Shown: positions 35,392-44,593 of the stretch, one piece after another | Layout: every line of letters begins with the position of its first letter | Numbering within the stretch: the stretch's first letter is position 1 | NCBI GenBank assembly: GCA_965216535.1 | Contig: OZ244175.1 | Location: 4,092,001 to 4,156,000 of the forward strand | Length of the DNA stretch: 64,000 nucleotides | Direction of reading: 5' to 3' | Source: Hoeflea_A sp965216535 | GTDB lineage: Bacteria; Pseudomonadota; Alphaproteobacteria; Rhizobiales; Rhizobiaceae | Notes under the pieces: model-generated | Seen by the model: only the letters and a program-made list of their open reading frames with translations | Databases searched by the model: none | What the model was told of the DNA's origin: nothing | Translations under genes and position numbers: made by a program

Positions 35392-36855
35392 GTGTCCAAC
35401 AATTACGATGTCATCATAATCGGGTCCGGACCCGGGGGCTATGTCACCGCGATCCGGTCCGCCCAATTGGGCTTCAAAACGGCCATTGTTGAACGCGAAC
35501 ATCTCGGCGGCATCTGCCTGAACTGGGGCTGCATTCCGACCAAGGCACTGCTGCGCTCCGCAGAGATCCTGCACTTCTCTGAAAACGCCTCGAGTTACGG
35601 CCTCAAGCTGGAGGGCAGCGTCTCGGCGGACATCGCCGCGGTGGTCAAGCGGTCACGCGGTGTTTCCGGCCGGCTGAACGCCGGGGTGGGCTTCCTCATG
35701 AAGAAGAACAAGGTCGACGTGATCTGGGGCGAGGCAAAGCTCAGCAAGGCGGCCAAGGGCGGTGCTCCGGTCGAAATCATGGTCGGCAAAAGCAGCAAGA
35801 CTGCAATGGAGCCGCAGCATCCGGCGCCGAAGAACACCAAGGGCGAAGGCACGTATACCGCCAAGCATGTTATCGTCGCGACGGGCGCACGGCCGCGAGT
35901 TCTTCCCGGCATCGAGCCGGACGGAAATCTCATCTGGACTTATTTCGAAGCCATGGTGCCGCAGAGCCAGCCGAAGTCGATGGTGGTGATGGGGTCCGGC
36001 GCAATCGGCATTGAATTCGCCAGCTTTTACCATGCCATGGGGGTCGACGTGACCGTCGTTGAGCTGATGCCAAACATCATGCCGGTTGAGGATGCCGAAA
36101 TATCGGGCCTGGCGCGCAAGTTGCTGGAGAAGCAGGGCCTAAAGATCATCACCGAGGCCAAAGTGTCGAAGGTTGAGAAGGCCTCCAACAGCGTGACGGC
36201 ACATGTGGAAACCAAGGACGGCAAGACCCAGACGATCGTCGCTGACCGGTTGATTTCCGCGGTGGGCGTGCAAGGCAATATTGAAAACCTCGGGCTTGAG
36301 GCACTGGGTGTCAAAACCGATCGGGGATGCATCGTCATCGATGGCTACGGCAAAACCAATGTGGAGGGCGTGTACGCCATCGGCGATGTCGCCGGTCCGC
36401 CGATGTTGGCGCACAAGGCTGAGCACGAGGGCGTTGTCTGCATCGAGAAGATCGCCGGGGTGCCAGGCGTGCATGCGATGGACAAGAACAAGATCCCCGG
36501 CTGCACCTATTGTAATCCGCAGGTCGCCAGCGTCGGATTGACGGAAGCGCGCGCCAAGGAAGCAGGCTATGACATCCGCGTCGGGCGGTTCCCGTTCAGC
36601 GCCAACGGCAAGGCCATCGCGCTGGGCGAAGACCAGGGCCTGATCAAGACCATTTTTGACAAAAAGACCGGTGAACTGCTGGGTGCCCACATGGTTGGCG
36701 CGGAAGTGACGGAACTGATCCAGGGCTTTGTCGTCGCCATGAACCTGGAGACGACCGAAGAAGAGCTCATGCACACCGTATTCCCGCATCCGACGCTGTC
36801 CGAGATGATGAAGGAAAGCGTGCTTGACGCCTATGGCCGCGTGCTCAATGCTTGA
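35392..36855 (+). CDS. lpdA: Dihydrolipoyl dehydrogenase (E3) of the pyruvate dehydrogenase operon
   Basis: This 487-residue flavoprotein reoxidises dihydrolipoamide. The FAD site GSGPGGYVTA is followed by the redox disulfide Cys42/Cys47 in GGICLNWGCIPT. The NAD-binding fold follows (VVMGSGAIGIEFAS), then the second FAD motif VYAIGDVAGPPMLAHKAEHEG and the C-terminal His-Glu active-site pair HPTLSE. The GTG at 35392 is chosen because GGGGAGA precedes it and the first strand starts five codons later; an in-frame GTG 54 bp upstream is less likely. It carries the extra loop between the disulfide helix and the NAD domain that is typical of alphaproteobacterial PDH-type E3. Confidence 0.95.
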   Translation: MSNNYDVIIIGSGPGGYVTAIRSAQLGFKTAIVEREHLGGICLNWGCIPTKALLRSAEILHFSENASSYGLKLEGSVSADIAAVVKRSRGVSGRLNAGVGFLMKKNKVDVIWGEAKLSKAAKGGAPVEIMVGKSSKTAMEPQHPAPKNTKGEGTYTAKHVIVATGARPRVLPGIEPDGNLIWTYFEAMVPQSQPKSMVVMGSGAIGIEFASFYHAMGVDVTVVELMPNIMPVEDAEISGLARKLLEKQGLKIITEAKVSKVEKASNSVTAHVETKDGKTQTIVADRLISAVGVQGNIENLGLEALGVKTDRGCIVIDGYGKTNVEGVYAIGDVAGPPMLAHKAEHEGVVCIEKIAGVPGVHAMDKNKIPGCTYCNPQVASVGLTEARAKEAGYDIRVGRFPFSANGKAIALGEDQGLIKTIFDKKTGELLGAHMVGAEVTELIQGFVVAMNLETTEEELMHTVFPHPTLSEMMKESVLDAYGRVLNA

Positions 36856-36897
36856 TCACGTCGGGACATTCCCTAACTAAAGCGGAGGACGAGTGCG

Positions 36898-37137
36898 TTG
36901 GGCTGGATCGCGTTTCTGTTTATCGGTCTGATTGCGGGTTTCATTGCCGAAAGGGTCATGAACCGCAATCATGGGTTAATCAAGAACCTGGTTGTCGGTG
37001 TAATTGGCGCATACGTGGGCGGTGCCATTGCCAGGGCATTCGAGATTTCATATGGCACCTTTGTTGGTGAACTCGTTGTAGCAACAGTCGGTGCGATTAT
37101 CGTGCTGTGGCTTTTCGCGTTGCTGTCTGGCCGCTGA
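36898..37137 (+). CDS. GlsB/YeaQ/YmgE-family small membrane protein
   Basis: This 79-residue protein consists of three hydrophobic helices with the family core FIGLIAGFIAERVM and LVVGVIGAYVGGAIA, ending VATVGAIIVLWLFALL. Members are stress-related membrane proteins of uncertain function. The start is TTG at 36898, supported by GCGGAGGAC at a normal distance and by the conserved MGWI beginning. It lies between lpdA and lipA, as in rhizobia. Confidence 0.85.
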   Translation: MGWIAFLFIGLIAGFIAERVMNRNHGLIKNLVVGVIGAYVGGAIARAFEISYGTFVGELVVATVGAIIVLWLFALLSGR

Positions 37138-37158
37138 ATTTGATGAAGGGTTAGGCCC

Positions 37159-38124
37159 ATGGTCACTGTTGTCGATACGGTTTCGGAAAAGAAGCGGGTG
37201 CGCCATCCGGAGAAGGCGCACCGTCCGGACAATGAAATCGCGCGCAAGCCGGACTGGATTCGGGTCAAGGCCCCGACCTCCAAGGGCTATCTGGAAACCC
37301 GCGACATCGTCAAATCCAACAACCTGGTGACGGTGTGTGAAGAGGCCGGATGCCCTAACATCGGCAGCTGCTGGCAGCAAAAACATGCCAGCTTCATGAT
37401 CATGGGCGAGATCTGCACACGAGCTTGCGCTTTCTGCAACGTAGCGACGGGTAGGCCAAACGCACTCGATCCCAACGAGCCGGAAAACGTCGCGCGAGCG
37501 GTCAGTCAGATGGGTCTCAAACATGTGGTGATCACGTCCGTCGACCGAGACGATCTGGCGGATGGTGGGGCGCAGCATTTCGTTGATACGATCACGGCCA
37601 TCCGCGAATCTTCGCCGCAAACCACGATCGAGATCCTGACGCCGGATTTCCTGCGCAAGGACGGCGCTTTGGACAAGGTCGTCAGTGCCCGTCCGGACGT
37701 CTTCAACCACAATCTCGAAACGGTACCGTCAAACTATCTGACGGTGCGTCCGGGCGCTCGCTATTTCCATTCCATTCGCCTGCTGCAACGGGTCAAGGAA
37801 CTCGATCCGACGATGTTCACCAAATCGGGTATCATGGTCGGACTGGGCGAGGAGCGGAACGAGGTTCTGCAACTGATGGACGATCTCAGAGTCGCCGATG
37901 TCGATTTCCTGACCATCGGCCAGTACCTGCAGCCGACGAAGAAGCATCACCGTGTCGTGAGCTTCGTAACGCCGGAGGAATTCAAGTCCTACGAAACCAT
38001 CGCCTATGCCAAGGGCTTCCTCATGGTCTCGGCCAGTCCGCTGACACGCTCTTCGCATCACGCCGGCGACGATTTCGCCAAGCTGCAGGCGGCCCGGGCA
38101 GCCCGCAACGGCAAGGTCATGTGA
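37159..38124 (+). CDS. lipA: Lipoyl synthase
   Basis: This 321-residue radical SAM enzyme inserts two sulfurs into octanoyl-lysine on lipoyl domains. Both iron-sulfur sites are intact: the auxiliary cluster C60-x4-C65-x5-C71 (CEEAGCPNIGSC) and the radical SAM cluster C86-x3-C90-x2-C93 (CTRACAFC). Other marks are DLADGGAQHF, HNLETV and the C-terminal SSHHAGDDF with the conserved Ser. Its place directly after the pdh genes fits its role in maturing PdhB, PdhC and the BkdC protein downstream. Confidence 0.98.
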   Translation: MVTVVDTVSEKKRVRHPEKAHRPDNEIARKPDWIRVKAPTSKGYLETRDIVKSNNLVTVCEEAGCPNIGSCWQQKHASFMIMGEICTRACAFCNVATGRPNALDPNEPENVARAVSQMGLKHVVITSVDRDDLADGGAQHFVDTITAIRESSPQTTIEILTPDFLRKDGALDKVVSARPDVFNHNLETVPSNYLTVRPGARYFHSIRLLQRVKELDPTMFTKSGIMVGLGEERNEVLQLMDDLRVADVDFLTIGQYLQPTKKHHRVVSFVTPEEFKSYETIAYAKGFLMVSASPLTRSSHHAGDDFAKLQAARAARNGKVM

Positions 38125-38136
38125 GCCGACCCCTCC

Positions 38137-38607
38137 ATGCCCAAATTCGATACGACGCGTACGGTCGCGCATACGCCGCGCAACATGTTCGACCTGGTTG
38201 CCGACGTCGAAAAATACCCGGAATTTTTGCCGCTTTGCGAAGCGTTGACGGTACGTAATCGCAAAATGCGGGACGACCGGACGCTGCTCGTCGCCGACAT
38301 GACGGTCGGATACAAAGCAATCCGGGAGACATTTACCAGCCAGGTCCTTTTGAAACCCGACGAGCTGATTATCGACGTCAAATACATCGACGGGCCGTTT
38401 CGATATCTCGATAATCGCTGGACGTTTGTCGAAAACCCGACTGGTGGATGCAATGTCGGTTTCTCGATCGACTACGCCTTCAAGAGCCGCATGCTGAGCG
38501 CTCTGATGGGCTCGATGTTCGATCGCGCCTTCCACAAGTTCTCTGAAGCGTTCGAAAAGCGCGCCGACGCCATTTACGGCGTGCAGAAGCGGGCAGCCGA
38601 GGGCTGA
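38137..38607 (+). CDS. RatA/Coq10-family START-domain protein
   Basis: This 156-residue protein carries a polyketide-cyclase/START fold: MPKFDTTRTVAHTPRNMFDLVADVEKYPEFLPLCEA at the N-terminus (quoted in part), the DMTVGYKAIRETFTSQV strand pair, and the closing helix MFDRAFHKFSEAFEKRA. The family includes E. coli RatA (annotated as a ribosome-association toxin) and mitochondrial Coq10, a ubiquinone-binding respiratory protein. The Coq10-like role is the more likely here, but this is inference. It follows lipA by 12 bp. Confidence 0.85.
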   Translation: MPKFDTTRTVAHTPRNMFDLVADVEKYPEFLPLCEALTVRNRKMRDDRTLLVADMTVGYKAIRETFTSQVLLKPDELIIDVKYIDGPFRYLDNRWTFVENPTGGCNVGFSIDYAFKSRMLSALMGSMFDRAFHKFSEAFEKRADAIYGVQKRAAEG

Positions 38608-38828
38608 TTCCGCATTTGGTGCCGATGATCCACAGTGGCGGCGCAATGAAAGTTCAAAATTCTGTGCCCTGACGCAACGAGCCGAAGCATTTTGCGCGGG
38701 TGCTTGTTAGAATTCGTCCAATTGGTCTGCCGCTATTGTCGTGGTTGCCAGCGCGGCGCATCATATAGGTCAGTATTGTTGTCGTAATAACGGCCGGCGT
38801 CCGTTCCCGGTCAGAAAGCGAGACAGAT
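38608..38828 (+). promoter_or_regulatory. Upstream region of the bkd operon
   Basis: These 221 bp separate ratA from the first bkd gene and should contain the operon promoter. The last 100 bp turn AT-richer (CATATAGGTCAGTATTGTTG at 38763 onward), but no -35/-10 pair of good spacing stands out. No hairpin terminator for the lipA-ratA transcript is visible. Confidence 0.4.
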
Positions 38829-40055
38829 ATGGCTGATTACGGACCTCTCTCCTTCCATGTTCCGGAGCCGCCCGTGCGGCCTGGTGACGAACCGGATTTT
38901 TCCGATTTCGAGGTACCGCGGGCCGGAACCGTTCGCAAACCCGAAATCGACGTCGATGCGCGTGAGGTCAAGGATCTGGCGACCACCATGATCCGGGTCC
39001 TCAATCGAGACGGGGAGGCGGTCGGCCCCTGGGCCATGGAGATCGACAAAGAAGTGCTTCTGCACGCGCTGCGCTCCATGTTGAAAACGCGGGCTTTCGA
39101 CGAACGAATGATGACCCTGCAACGTCAGGGCAAGACATCGTTCTACATGAAGTGCACCGGCGAGGAAGCGATTGCCATAGGCCAGCAATTGGCGTTGTCG
39201 CCCGGCGACATGAATTTTCCGACCTATCGCCAGCAAGGCCTTTTGCTCTGTCAGGATTACCCGGTCGTCGACATGATATGCCAGATTCTGTCGAATGCCC
39301 GCGATCCGTTGCTCGGACGCCAGTTGCCGATCCTTTACTCCTCCAAGAAGCACGGCTTTTTCACCATCTCAGGCAACCTTGGCACCCAGTACATTCATGC
39401 CGTGGGCTGGGCCATGGCATCCGCCATCAAGGGCGACACCAAGATCGCATCGGCGTGGATCGGCGATGGGTCGACGGCAGAAAGCGACTTTCACGCAGCG
39501 TTGGTCAACGCCTCTGTCTACAAGCCACCGGTCGTGCTCAACATCGTCAACAATCAGTGGGCAATTTCATCTTTTCAGGGCATTGCCGGAGGAGACTCCG
39601 CGACCTTTGCCGAACGCGCATTGGGGTATGGAATTCCATCGCTGCGGGCCGATGGCAATGATTTGCTGGCGGTCTATGCGGTCTCCAAATGGGCGATCGA
39701 AAGGGCCCGGCGCAATCTCGGGCCGACCATGATCGAATGGGTGACCTACCGGGTGGCGCCGCATTCCACGTCGGACGATCCCAGCCGCTACCGGCCGCGC
39801 GAGGAATCGGAGGCCTGGCCACTGGGAGATCCGATCCTGCGGCTGAAAAACCACCTGATTGGCGTCGGGCTCTGGAGCGAGGAACGCCACACCCAGGCGG
39901 AGGCCGAGTTCGACGAAGAGATGCGCGTCGCGGCCAAGGAAGCCGAATCCTATGGCGTCATGGGCGGCGGCTCCAGCACCCGAGATATGTTCGAGGACGT
40001 CTACAAGGAAATGCCGCCGCATCTGCACGCGCAACGGCAGAAGGCCGGAGTGTGA
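38829..40055 (+). CDS. bkdA1: Branched-chain 2-oxoacid dehydrogenase E1 component, alpha subunit
   Basis: This 408-residue thiamine-diphosphate subunit decarboxylates the 2-oxoacids of valine, leucine and isoleucine. The longer N-terminus (LSFHVPEPPVRPGDEPDFSDF) is typical of BCKDH E1 alpha rather than PDH. The TPP motif runs from GDGSTAESDFHAALVNA to NIVNNQWAIS, and the phosphorylation-loop region has HSTSDDPSRYRP. It starts the four-gene E1a-E1b-E2-E3 operon; bkdA2 begins 2 bp after its stop. Confidence 0.95.
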   Translation: MADYGPLSFHVPEPPVRPGDEPDFSDFEVPRAGTVRKPEIDVDAREVKDLATTMIRVLNRDGEAVGPWAMEIDKEVLLHALRSMLKTRAFDERMMTLQRQGKTSFYMKCTGEEAIAIGQQLALSPGDMNFPTYRQQGLLLCQDYPVVDMICQILSNARDPLLGRQLPILYSSKKHGFFTISGNLGTQYIHAVGWAMASAIKGDTKIASAWIGDGSTAESDFHAALVNASVYKPPVVLNIVNNQWAISSFQGIAGGDSATFAERALGYGIPSLRADGNDLLAVYAVSKWAIERARRNLGPTMIEWVTYRVAPHSTSDDPSRYRPREESEAWPLGDPILRLKNHLIGVGLWSEERHTQAEAEFDEEMRVAAKEAESYGVMGGGSSTRDMFEDVYKEMPPHLHAQRQKAGV

Positions 40056-40057
40056 TC

Positions 40058-41074
40058 ATGGTACAGATGACGATGATCGAGGCGATCCGCAGCGCCATGG
40101 ACATCTGCATGGATCGCGATGACGACGTGGTCGTGTTCGGCGAGGATGTCGGATATTTTGGCGGGGTGTTCCGCTGCACGGCCGGGCTGCAGAAGAAATA
40201 CGGCACGTCCAGGGTTTTCGACAGTCCGATCAACGAAAGCGGCATTGTCGGCGCCGGGATTGGGATGGCGGTCTATGGCCTGCGCCCCTGCGTGGAGGTG
40301 CAGTTCGCCGACTATATCTATCCGGCCTACGACCAGATCGTCTCGGAGGCGGCGCGCATCCGCTACCGTTCGGCTGGTGATTTCACCGTGCCGATCACCA
40401 TCCGCAGCCCGTGTGGAGGCGGAATTTTCGGCGGTCAGACACACAGCCAGAGCCCGGAAGCGCTGTTTACCCACGTTTCGGGTCTCAAGACGATCGTTCC
40501 ATCGACACCATACGATGCCAAGGGATTGCTGATCGCGGCCATCGAAGACGACGACCCGGTCATTTTCCTGGAACCGAAACGTCTCTACAACGGCCCTTTC
40601 GACGGGTATCACGACCGCCCGGCGCAAAACTGGACAGGGCATCCGCTCGGCGAGGTGCCGGAGGAGCATTACACGCTGCCCATTGGCAAGGCGGCCTTGC
40701 GGCGTGAGGGTAGCGAAGTGACCATCGTCACCTACGGAACGATGTGCTTTGTCGCTGAAGCTGCGGTTGCCGAATCCGGTGTCGATGCGGAGATCATCGA
40801 TCTTCGTACACTGCTGCCGCTCGATATCGAGGCCATTGCCGCATCAGTCAACAAAACCGGTCGCTGCATGATTCTGCATGAAGCGACCCTGACGTCGGGC
40901 TTCGGCGCGGAGCTTGTGTCACAGGTGCAGGAGCATTGCTTCTACTCACTGGAAGCTCCGATCGAACGGGTGACCGGTTGGGACACACCCTATCCGCATG
41001 CGCAGGAGTGGGACTATTTCCCGGGACCGGCACGGGTGGGTCGTGCGCTCAAATCACTGATGGAGGCCGTGTGA
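40058..41074 (+). CDS. bkdA2: Branched-chain 2-oxoacid dehydrogenase E1 component, beta subunit
   Basis: This 338-residue E1 beta partner has the family marks MTMIEAIRSAMDICMDRDDDVVVFGEDVGYFGGVFR (in part), PINESGIVGAGIGMAVYGLRP, EVQFADYIYPAYDQ and the C-terminal HEATLTSGFGAELVSQVQE. It has no lipoyl domain, in contrast to pdhB. The ATG at 40058 lies 2 bp after bkdA1, and its TGA overlaps the next start (ATGA-like junction at 41072-41076). Confidence 0.95.
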   Translation: MVQMTMIEAIRSAMDICMDRDDDVVVFGEDVGYFGGVFRCTAGLQKKYGTSRVFDSPINESGIVGAGIGMAVYGLRPCVEVQFADYIYPAYDQIVSEAARIRYRSAGDFTVPITIRSPCGGGIFGGQTHSQSPEALFTHVSGLKTIVPSTPYDAKGLLIAAIEDDDPVIFLEPKRLYNGPFDGYHDRPAQNWTGHPLGEVPEEHYTLPIGKAALRREGSEVTIVTYGTMCFVAEAAVAESGVDAEIIDLRTLLPLDIEAIAASVNKTGRCMILHEATLTSGFGAELVSQVQEHCFYSLEAPIERVTGWDTPYPHAQEWDYFPGPARVGRALKSLMEAV

Positions 41075-42357
41075 TGGGACTTCTGAAGATCAAAATGCCG
41101 GATGTGGGCGAGGGAATCACAGAGGCTGAAGTCGTTGAATGGAATGTCCGTGTCGGCGATCTGGTTCGCGAAGACGAGGTACTGGGTGCCGTCATGACTG
41201 ACAAGGCGACGGTTGAGATACCGTCACCGGTCGAAGGCAAGATCACCTCGATCGAAGGGGAGATTGGCGCCATGACCGCCGTCGGCGCGACGATCATCAC
41301 CATTGAGGTTGAGGGGGAGGTTGCCAAGGAAACGGAGCAAGCTCCAGTTTCCGAAGCAGCAGTGCCTGCCACAGCTTCGGTGCCTGTGCCCGAGGTTGCG
41401 CACGAGCCTGCTTCCGTTGAACCGGCTGCAATGCCTTCGAGCGTCAGCTCTGTCCGACCTGCCCCAGCGGGTCCGCCGCGACCGGAAGGCGAAAAGCCTC
41501 TTGCCGCACCCAGCGTTCGACGTCGGGCGATGGATGCGGGCGTGCATCTTGCCTATGTCCGCGGCACAGGGCCGGCGGGCCGCATCCTGCATGGTGACCT
41601 GGACGCCTATCTGAGCGGACAGACAGCCCCGGTTGCCGACGTCAAGCGGCCCGACACAAGCGTCACGGAAACCAAAGTCATTGGTTTGCGGCGAAAAATC
41701 GCCGAACGATTGCAGGATGCCAAGCAGCGTATTCCGCACATCACCTATGTGGATGAAGTCGACGTCACGGAGGTCGAAACCTTGCGTGGCCGGCTCAATC
41801 TCGACCGGCGCCAGGATCAGCCCAAGCTGACATTGCTGCCGTTCATCATGCTGGCCATGGTCCGTGCGGTCAAAGCCCATCCGAAAGTCAACGCGCTGTT
41901 CGACGACCAGGAAGGCGTGGTGCGCGAATATGGTGCGGTCCATGTGGGCATGGCGGTGCAAACGGAGGGCGGGCTCGTTGTCGCCGTCGTTCGCCATGCC
42001 GAGACACGCGACATCTGGGACCTGGCCGCGGAGGGACAGCGGCTGGCGGCGGCCGCGCGCGATGGCAGCATTACGCGCGACGAACTCACAGGCTCGACGA
42101 TTACTCTGACAAGTCTGGGACCGCTTGGCGGCATCGTGTCGACACCGGTCATCAACAGTCCCGAGGTGGCGATCGTCGGCGTCAACAAGATCGCCGTTCG
42201 CCCGGTTTACGAAGGCAACGGTTTCGTGCCGCGCAAGGTGATGAACCTGTCATCGTCGTTCGACCATCGCATCATTGATGGCTGGGATGCTGCTGAATTT
42301 ATTCAACATACTCGTGCATCCCTGGAAAATCCGGCAACGCTTTTCATGGAGCGGTAG
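41074..42357 (+). CDS. bkdB: Branched-chain 2-oxoacid dehydrogenase E2 (dihydrolipoyl acyltransferase)
   Basis: This 427-residue E2 has a lipoyl domain (1 to about 78; Lys44 in MTDKATVEIPSP, the BCKDH-type lipoyl sequence), a Pro/Ala/Val linker, a peripheral subunit-binding domain (about 142-180, APSVRRRAMDAGVHLAYV) and the catalytic domain with His398-Asp402 in SFDHRIIDGWDAAEF. The EGITEAE opening separates it from the PDH-type SPTMEEG sequence of pdhC. It begins one base into the bkdA2 stop and ends directly against the E3 start codon. Confidence 0.95.
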   Translation: MGLLKIKMPDVGEGITEAEVVEWNVRVGDLVREDEVLGAVMTDKATVEIPSPVEGKITSIEGEIGAMTAVGATIITIEVEGEVAKETEQAPVSEAAVPATASVPVPEVAHEPASVEPAAMPSSVSSVRPAPAGPPRPEGEKPLAAPSVRRRAMDAGVHLAYVRGTGPAGRILHGDLDAYLSGQTAPVADVKRPDTSVTETKVIGLRRKIAERLQDAKQRIPHITYVDEVDVTEVETLRGRLNLDRRQDQPKLTLLPFIMLAMVRAVKAHPKVNALFDDQEGVVREYGAVHVGMAVQTEGGLVVAVVRHAETRDIWDLAAEGQRLAAAARDGSITRDELTGSTITLTSLGPLGGIVSTPVINSPEVAIVGVNKIAVRPVYEGNGFVPRKVMNLSSSFDHRIIDGWDAAEFIQHTRASLENPATLFMER

Positions 42358-43752
42358 ATGGAAAGTCGCACCTACGAGGTTCTTGTCCTGGGCGGCGGCC
42401 CCGGCGGTTATGTTGCAGCCATCCGGGCCGGCCAAATGGGCCTCAGCACTGTGCTGGTTGAAAAGGATACTGTTGGCGGAACCTGCCTGAACGTCGGCTG
42501 CATTCCGTCAAAGGCTGTGATCCACGTGGCTGACACTTTTGATGCAATGGTTCAGGCATCGCGTGGCAATCTTCCTGGCATGTCGGTCAAGGAGCCTGCT
42601 GTCGACTGGTCCGGTGCTCTTACCTGGAAAGACGGGATAGTCGGGAAACTCACCGGCGGCGTGGCCTCCCTGCTCAAGAAAGCCGGCGTGACAACCATCA
42701 CCGGATCCGGCCGCATGCAGGACGGCAAAAACTGCATCATCGATACAAAGGATGGGCCGCTGGCCATTCGGGCCAGGCATGTCGTCCTGGCACCGGGATC
42801 TGAACCAGTCGAACTGCCAACGCTGCCCTTTGGCGGACCGGTGATCACGTCGACAGACGCGTTGGCGCTGGAGGCGCTGCCCAAGCGATTGGTGGTCGTT
42901 GGCGGCGGGTATATTGGTCTTGAGTTGGGAAGCGCGTTCGTCAAATTGGGTGTAACGGTCACCGTTGTCGAGGCGCTGGACCGGCTTCTACCGCAATATG
43001 ACGCGGAGCTATCGAGGGTCGTTGCCAGGAACCTCAAACAGCTCGGCGTCGAGGTGTTGACGAAGTGCCGAGCCCGCGGGCTTTCCGATGACGGTGCAGG
43101 CCTGCAAGTGGAACAGGCCGATGGATCGACACTGGATCTTCCCGCCGACAAGGTGCTCGTAACCGTCGGCCGAAAAGCCAGACTTCAGGGGTGGGGGTTG
43201 TCGGAATTGGGTCTGGTGATGGACGGATCGTTCGTGCGCGTCGATGCCCAATGCCGCACTTCGATGACGGACGTTTACGCAATCGGTGACGTCACAGGGG
43301 AGCCGATGTTGGCCCACCGCGCCATGGCGCAAGGTGAAGTGGCGGCGGAAGTCATTGCCGGACGGCGCCGGGCGTTTGAGCCAGCCGCCATCCCGGCGAT
43401 CTGTTTTACGGACCCGGAAATCGTGTCTGTCGGGCTTGATCCTGACCAGGCGCGAGAGGCCGGCCATGACATCAAAGTCGGCAAATTTCCACTGGCTGCC
43501 AATGGCCGGGCGATGACGCTCGGATCAAGCCAGGGTTTCGTGCGGGTGGTCGCACGCAAGGACAATGATCTCGTGCTCGGGATCCAGGCGGTTGGAAGGG
43601 ACGTTTCGGAATTCGCCTCGTCGTTTGCGCTTAGCCTCGAGATGGGCGCACGCCTGCAGGACATTGCCGGGACCATTCATGCACATCCGACCCAGGGAGA
43701 GGGCATCATGGAAGCCGCGCATCTGGCGCTCGGACACGGCCTGCACCTCTGA
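42358..43752 (+). CDS. lpdV: Dihydrolipoyl dehydrogenase (E3) of the bkd operon
   Basis: This 464-residue flavoprotein has a GGGPGGYVAA FAD site, redox cysteines Cys43/Cys48 in GGTCLNVGCIPS, an NAD fold GGGYIGLELGSAF, the VYAIGDVTGEPMLAHRAMAQG motif and the HAHPTQGEG C-terminal His-Glu pair. Its ATG follows the bkdB stop with no spacer. It is a second E3, distinct from the pdh-linked one and lacking the extra loop seen there, so the two complexes have dedicated E3 enzymes. Confidence 0.95.
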   Translation: MESRTYEVLVLGGGPGGYVAAIRAGQMGLSTVLVEKDTVGGTCLNVGCIPSKAVIHVADTFDAMVQASRGNLPGMSVKEPAVDWSGALTWKDGIVGKLTGGVASLLKKAGVTTITGSGRMQDGKNCIIDTKDGPLAIRARHVVLAPGSEPVELPTLPFGGPVITSTDALALEALPKRLVVVGGGYIGLELGSAFVKLGVTVTVVEALDRLLPQYDAELSRVVARNLKQLGVEVLTKCRARGLSDDGAGLQVEQADGSTLDLPADKVLVTVGRKARLQGWGLSELGLVMDGSFVRVDAQCRTSMTDVYAIGDVTGEPMLAHRAMAQGEVAAEVIAGRRRAFEPAAIPAICFTDPEIVSVGLDPDQAREAGHDIKVGKFPLAANGRAMTLGSSQGFVRVVARKDNDLVLGIQAVGRDVSEFASSFALSLEMGARLQDIAGTIHAHPTQGEGIMEAAHLALGHGLHL

Positions 43753-43824
43753 ATGGCAGTTGCCGGCTTTCCCTGCTGACACCATCGGCCTATCGTTGGT
43801 CGTTGCAATCCAGAGGAGGCCGTC

Positions 43825-44115
43825 ATGCGGTTGATGTACAAATTCACAATACCCGTGGAAAAGGGCAACGAGGCAGCCCGCGACGGTTCACTGGACAAGG
43901 CGATCCAGGCCCTGATGGATGCGGTGAAGCCGGAAGCAGCCTATTTTGCCCTCGAATGCGGTCAGAGGATGGGTATCCTGATTTTCGAGGAGAACGATCA
44001 GGCGAAGATGCCTGTGATCAATGAGCCGATGTTTGCTGCACTCAACGCGTCCGTCGAAATCCAGCCGGTGCTGACGGCCGAGGATTTGCAGCGCGGTCTC
44101 AGCCCCGCTTCGTAG
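43825..44115 (+). CDS. Small protein of unknown function
   Basis: This 96-residue protein begins MRLMYKFTIPVEKGNEAARDGSL and has alternating strand and helix pattern (MYKFTIPV; LDKAIQALMDAVK; AAYFALEC; MGILIFEE; MPVINEPMFAALNASVEIQPVLT). This resembles the ferredoxin-like dimeric alpha/beta-barrel fold, but I do not recognise a family with certainty. A strong AGAGGAGG ribosome-binding site lies 6-7 bp before the ATG. It runs in the bkd direction 72 bp after the E3 gene and overlaps the 3' end of cinA on the other strand by 17 bp. Confidence 0.65.
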   Translation: MRLMYKFTIPVEKGNEAARDGSLDKAIQALMDAVKPEAAYFALECGQRMGILIFEENDQAKMPVINEPMFAALNASVEIQPVLTAEDLQRGLSPAS

Positions 44116-44593
44116 TTTCCGCCAGCAATATCGTCAGAGCCTCGGTGACTGTCGCTTGGCGCACTGCCGCGCGATCCAGGCCGTGCAGGCGCAATTGACG
44201 GTGCTCCGTCGCGCCGACCTTCCGCGCCATCGCCATATGCACAAGTCCGACCGGCTTTTCCGCAGACCCACCGTCGGGCCCGGCTATACCGGTCACCGAC
44301 ACCGCGTAGCTGGCTCGTGAGCGCTGAAGAGCGCCTTCAGCCATCTCAATTGCCGTTTGCTTCGACACGGCTCCGTGAGCATCGAGTGTGGCGGCGGATA
44401 CACCGATCATCTCCTGTTTGGCCTCGTTTGAGTAGGTGACAAAACCCCGGTCGAGCACCGCCGATGAGCCGGCGATGTCGGTAATTGCCGCTGCAATCAT
44501 GCCGCCGGTACAGGACTCAGCAGTCGCCACCATCCATCCACGTTGGGAGAATTCGCGGACCAGTTTGCCGGCGAGGTCAGTGTTGTCCGTCAT
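44099..44593 (-). CDS. pncC: CinA-family nicotinamide-nucleotide amidohydrolase (PncC type)
   Basis: This 164-residue protein is a stand-alone C-terminal CinA domain, the enzyme that deamidates nicotinamide mononucleotide in the NAD salvage cycle. The diagnostic stretch VATAESCTGGMIAAAITDIAGSS, followed by GFVTYSNEAKQEMIGV and SVTGIAGPDGGSAEKPVGLV, is intact. The N-terminal molybdopterin-binding half found in full CinA is absent. Its start overlaps the ispDF stop by 4 bp (ATGA). Confidence 0.92.
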   Translation of the reverse strand: MTDNTDLAGKLVREFSQRGWMVATAESCTGGMIAAAITDIAGSSAVLDRGFVTYSNEAKQEMIGVSAATLDAHGAVSKQTAIEMAEGALQRSRASYAVSVTGIAGPDGGSAEKPVGLVHMAMARKVGATEHRQLRLHGLDRAAVRQATVTEALTILLAETTKRG

